Shown here piece after piece: positions 4,945-6,417 of a stretch of 6,417 nucleotides of DNA. Every line of letters starts with the position of its first letter. Within the stretch, counting starts at the first letter, position 1. Both the position numbers and the translations under genes were made by a program. The notes below the pieces were generated by a model. It was not told the origin of the DNA, ran no database searches, and worked only from the letters and a program-made list of their open reading frames with translations. The stretch is from PFL42 sp964492235 (lineage in GTDB: Bacteria > Chloroflexota > Anaerolineae > Anaerolineales > E44-bin32): assembly GCA_964492235.1 (NCBI GenBank), contig CAZBJQ010000145.1, positions 1 to 6,417 of the forward strand. The letters run 5' to 3'.

Positions 4945-6249
4945 ATGGATGCCAAACCCAACTCCGAAGTCGGTTCCTCCCGGCGGCTACGCTGGTCGAA
5001 GGTCGCTGCGTTGACGTCGTTCGCTGTTGCCATCGGCATCACAATCAACACGCTTGATCCCCCGCTGCTGGGAGACCGGTTGCTGGAACTCACCCCGCAG
5101 CACAAGAACGTCGCTCTCGGGCTGATTACCCTTGGTGGTCTGCTTACCGCCATGATCTGGCAGCCGGTCGTCGGGGCGCTCTCGGATCGCACCCGCGGGG
5201 GCTGGGGTCGCCGCCTGCCCTACCTGGTGGGCGGGACACCGGTTGCCATCCTTGGACTGGCGGCCGTTGTCGTCGCTCCCAGCCTGGGCGTCCTGCTGCT
5301 GGCGGTGATCGTCACGCAGTTGGGCGTCAACACCGTGCAGGGTCCATGGCAGGCCCTACTGCCCGACCGCGTGCCGGGACAGCAGCGCGGCCGGGCAGCC
5401 GGGATGAAGAGCGCCTTCGAAATCCTGGGCTTCGTCATTGGCCGCCAGGTGGCTGGTCAGCTGGTGGCCGCCGGCCAGGCCGGCCTGGCGGCCGCCCTCG
5501 CCGGCTTGTCCCTGGTCGTCGCCCTGCTGATCACGGCCCATTTGGCTGCCGAGGGGCCTTGGCCGAAGTCGCGTGCGGTGCCCTCTCATCCAGGCAGCGG
5601 CAACCTGCGCAGGCTGGGTGAGGAACTTCGTCGCCGCCCGGCCTTTGCCTACTGGTTCCTCAACCGCTTCTTGATCTGGGGAGGTTTCATCACCCTCAAT
5701 ACCTTCCTGCTTTTCTATGTGATCGATGTGGTGGGGATGTCTCCAGGGGAGGCCCAGCGCTACGTCGCCAACCTGGCCACCGTGATCGGCATGATGCTGC
5801 TGCTCGTGCCGTTGCCCACCGGCTGGATTGCCGACCGCATCGGCCGCCGGCCGCTGCTGGCGGCTGCCGGCTTGCTTGCAGCGGGCGGCACGGCCCTGAT
5901 CCTGCTCGTGCGCGGTCCCGCCACCCTGCTCCCGGCTGCCGTCATCCTTGGGGTCGGTGTCGGCATCTTCCTCAGCGCCAGTTGGGCGCTGGTCACCGAT
6001 ATCATCCCCCGGGCCGAGGCTGCCCGCTACCTCGGCCTTGCCAACATCGCCACCTCCGGCGGTAGCGCCGCCGCTCGCTTTCTTGGCGCCGCCCTGATCG
6101 ACCCGCTCAACCGCGGGCTGGGCACACCGGACGGTGGCTATCTTGTGGTGTACGCCTTGGCCTTAGCGGCGTTCCTGCTGGGCACCCTGGTCGTGTTCCG
6201 GATTCCTTCTTCTCCCCCTCTGGCCGCGGCGGATCCGCCTTCTTCCTGA
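4945..6249 (+). CDS. MFS transporter, SLC45/GPH-like (sugar-cation symporter type)
   Basis: This is a predicted 12-helix inner-membrane transporter of 434 residues from the ATG at 4945. Relatives in the SLC45 and GPH groups move sugars with H+ or Na+; the substrate here is inferred only from that likeness. MFS motif A is seen in the first half as GALSDRTRGGWGRRLPY (77-93) and again in the second half as GWIADRIGRRPLL (293-305), showing the two six-helix repeats. PWQALLPDRVPGQQRG (134-149) matches the style of the segment between helices 4 and 5 in SLC45-like proteins. A polar central loop (about 203-232) joins the halves, and the last about 15 residues form a Pro/Ser/Ala-rich cytosolic tail. 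The frame is open upstream to a TTG at 4828. Those extra 39 codons cross the promoter and do not look like transporter sequence, so ATG 4945 followed by a basic pre-helix segment (SSRRLRWSK) is preferred. The gene lies 128 bp after the kinase and probably has its own promoter. Confidence 0.9.
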   Translation: MDAKPNSEVGSSRRLRWSKVAALTSFAVAIGITINTLDPPLLGDRLLELTPQHKNVALGLITLGGLLTAMIWQPVVGALSDRTRGGWGRRLPYLVGGTPVAILGLAAVVVAPSLGVLLLAVIVTQLGVNTVQGPWQALLPDRVPGQQRGRAAGMKSAFEILGFVIGRQVAGQLVAAGQAGLAAALAGLSLVVALLITAHLAAEGPWPKSRAVPSHPGSGNLRRLGEELRRRPAFAYWFLNRFLIWGGFITLNTFLLFYVIDVVGMSPGEAQRYVANLATVIGMMLLLVPLPTGWIADRIGRRPLLAAAGLLAAGGTALILLVRGPATLLPAAVILGVGVGIFLSASWALVTDIIPRAEAARYLGLANIATSGGSAAARFLGAALIDPLNRGLGTPDGGYLVVYALALAAFLLGTLVVFRIPSSPPLAAADPPSS

Positions 6250-6417
6250 GTCTTCTCCTGCCGCCACCACCGAGCCTGGGCCGCTTGAGCGGGTTCAGAT
6301 AGATATGAGACTTTGAGAGCAGCATTTCCCTTTCTGTGGGTGGCCCGGGTTCTATCCGTCGAACCCCCACCCCCGTCCCTCGCGACACCTGCACCCCCTG
6401 GCACCGCCCGCCAGGGC
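6250..6417. other. Non-coding tail with three possible stem-loops
   Basis: I see no credible gene in this stretch. Three inverted repeats stand out. At 6277-6299, CTGGG-CCGC pairs with GCGG-(G)-TTCAG around TTGA. At 6338-6372, GGGTGG and GGGTT pair with AACCC and CCACCC, with CCC bulged and a ten-base loop. At 6396-6416, CCCTGGC pairs perfectly with GCCAGGG around seven bases. None has a U-tract on either strand. The first may mark the 3' end of the MFS transcript; the others may belong to whatever lies to the right. Confidence 0.4.

Noticed and set aside
5474..5489. Perfect 16-bp palindrome GCCAGGCCGGCCTGGC inside the MFS gene
   Set aside because: It is explained by Ala/Gly-rich coding (AGQAGLAA) in GC-rich codons; there is no sign of a regulatory role.
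6338..6372. GGTTC/GGTTCGA-like words on both strands suggesting a tRNA T-arm
   Set aside because: The pairing makes a ten-base loop, with no acceptor stem, anticodon arm or D arm at the needed distances.

Overview
The window is GC-rich bacterial chromosomal DNA with densely packed, ordinary-looking genes and no mobile element, CRISPR array or rRNA/tRNA gene that I could see. The best guess for the source is a member of Chloroflexota (Anaerolineae-like). This rests on the soluble double-GAF kinase with a GWGLGL G2 box, the style of the endonuclease III, and the base composition. It is inference from remembered family resemblance, not a search result.

Layout. Two genes are on the minus strand. 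The first is a 5'-truncated-in-window view of an amino-acid permease of the APC superfamily (1-902; its C-terminal part lies beyond the left edge). Upstream of it is a complete calcineurin-like metallophosphoesterase with a TTG start (1081-2022). A 311-bp divergent intergenic region (2023-2333) follows. It carries a good sigma-70-type promoter reading left and a TATAAT box reading right. The plus strand then has an endonuclease III-family DNA glycosylase (2334-3026) that overlaps by 4 bp (ATGA) a soluble sensor histidine kinase with two GAF domains (3023-4816). After a 128-bp gap with its own extended -10 box comes an MFS transporter of the SLC45/GPH-like type (4945-6249). The last 168 bp contain no gene but hold three possible stem-loops.

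How the parts relate. Only nth and the kinase are clearly one operon. The phosphoesterase and permease are co-directional but separated by 178 bp with a stem-loop and a palindrome, so they may be separate units. No response regulator lies in the window, so the kinase is an orphan here. The features most worth a second look are regulatory: a probably leaderless nth mRNA, a predicted leader of about 215 nt before the phosphoesterase that can form alternative hairpins, and the coupling of a base-excision-repair enzyme to a cytosolic sensor kinase. I did not find convincing evidence of an undescribed multi-gene system.
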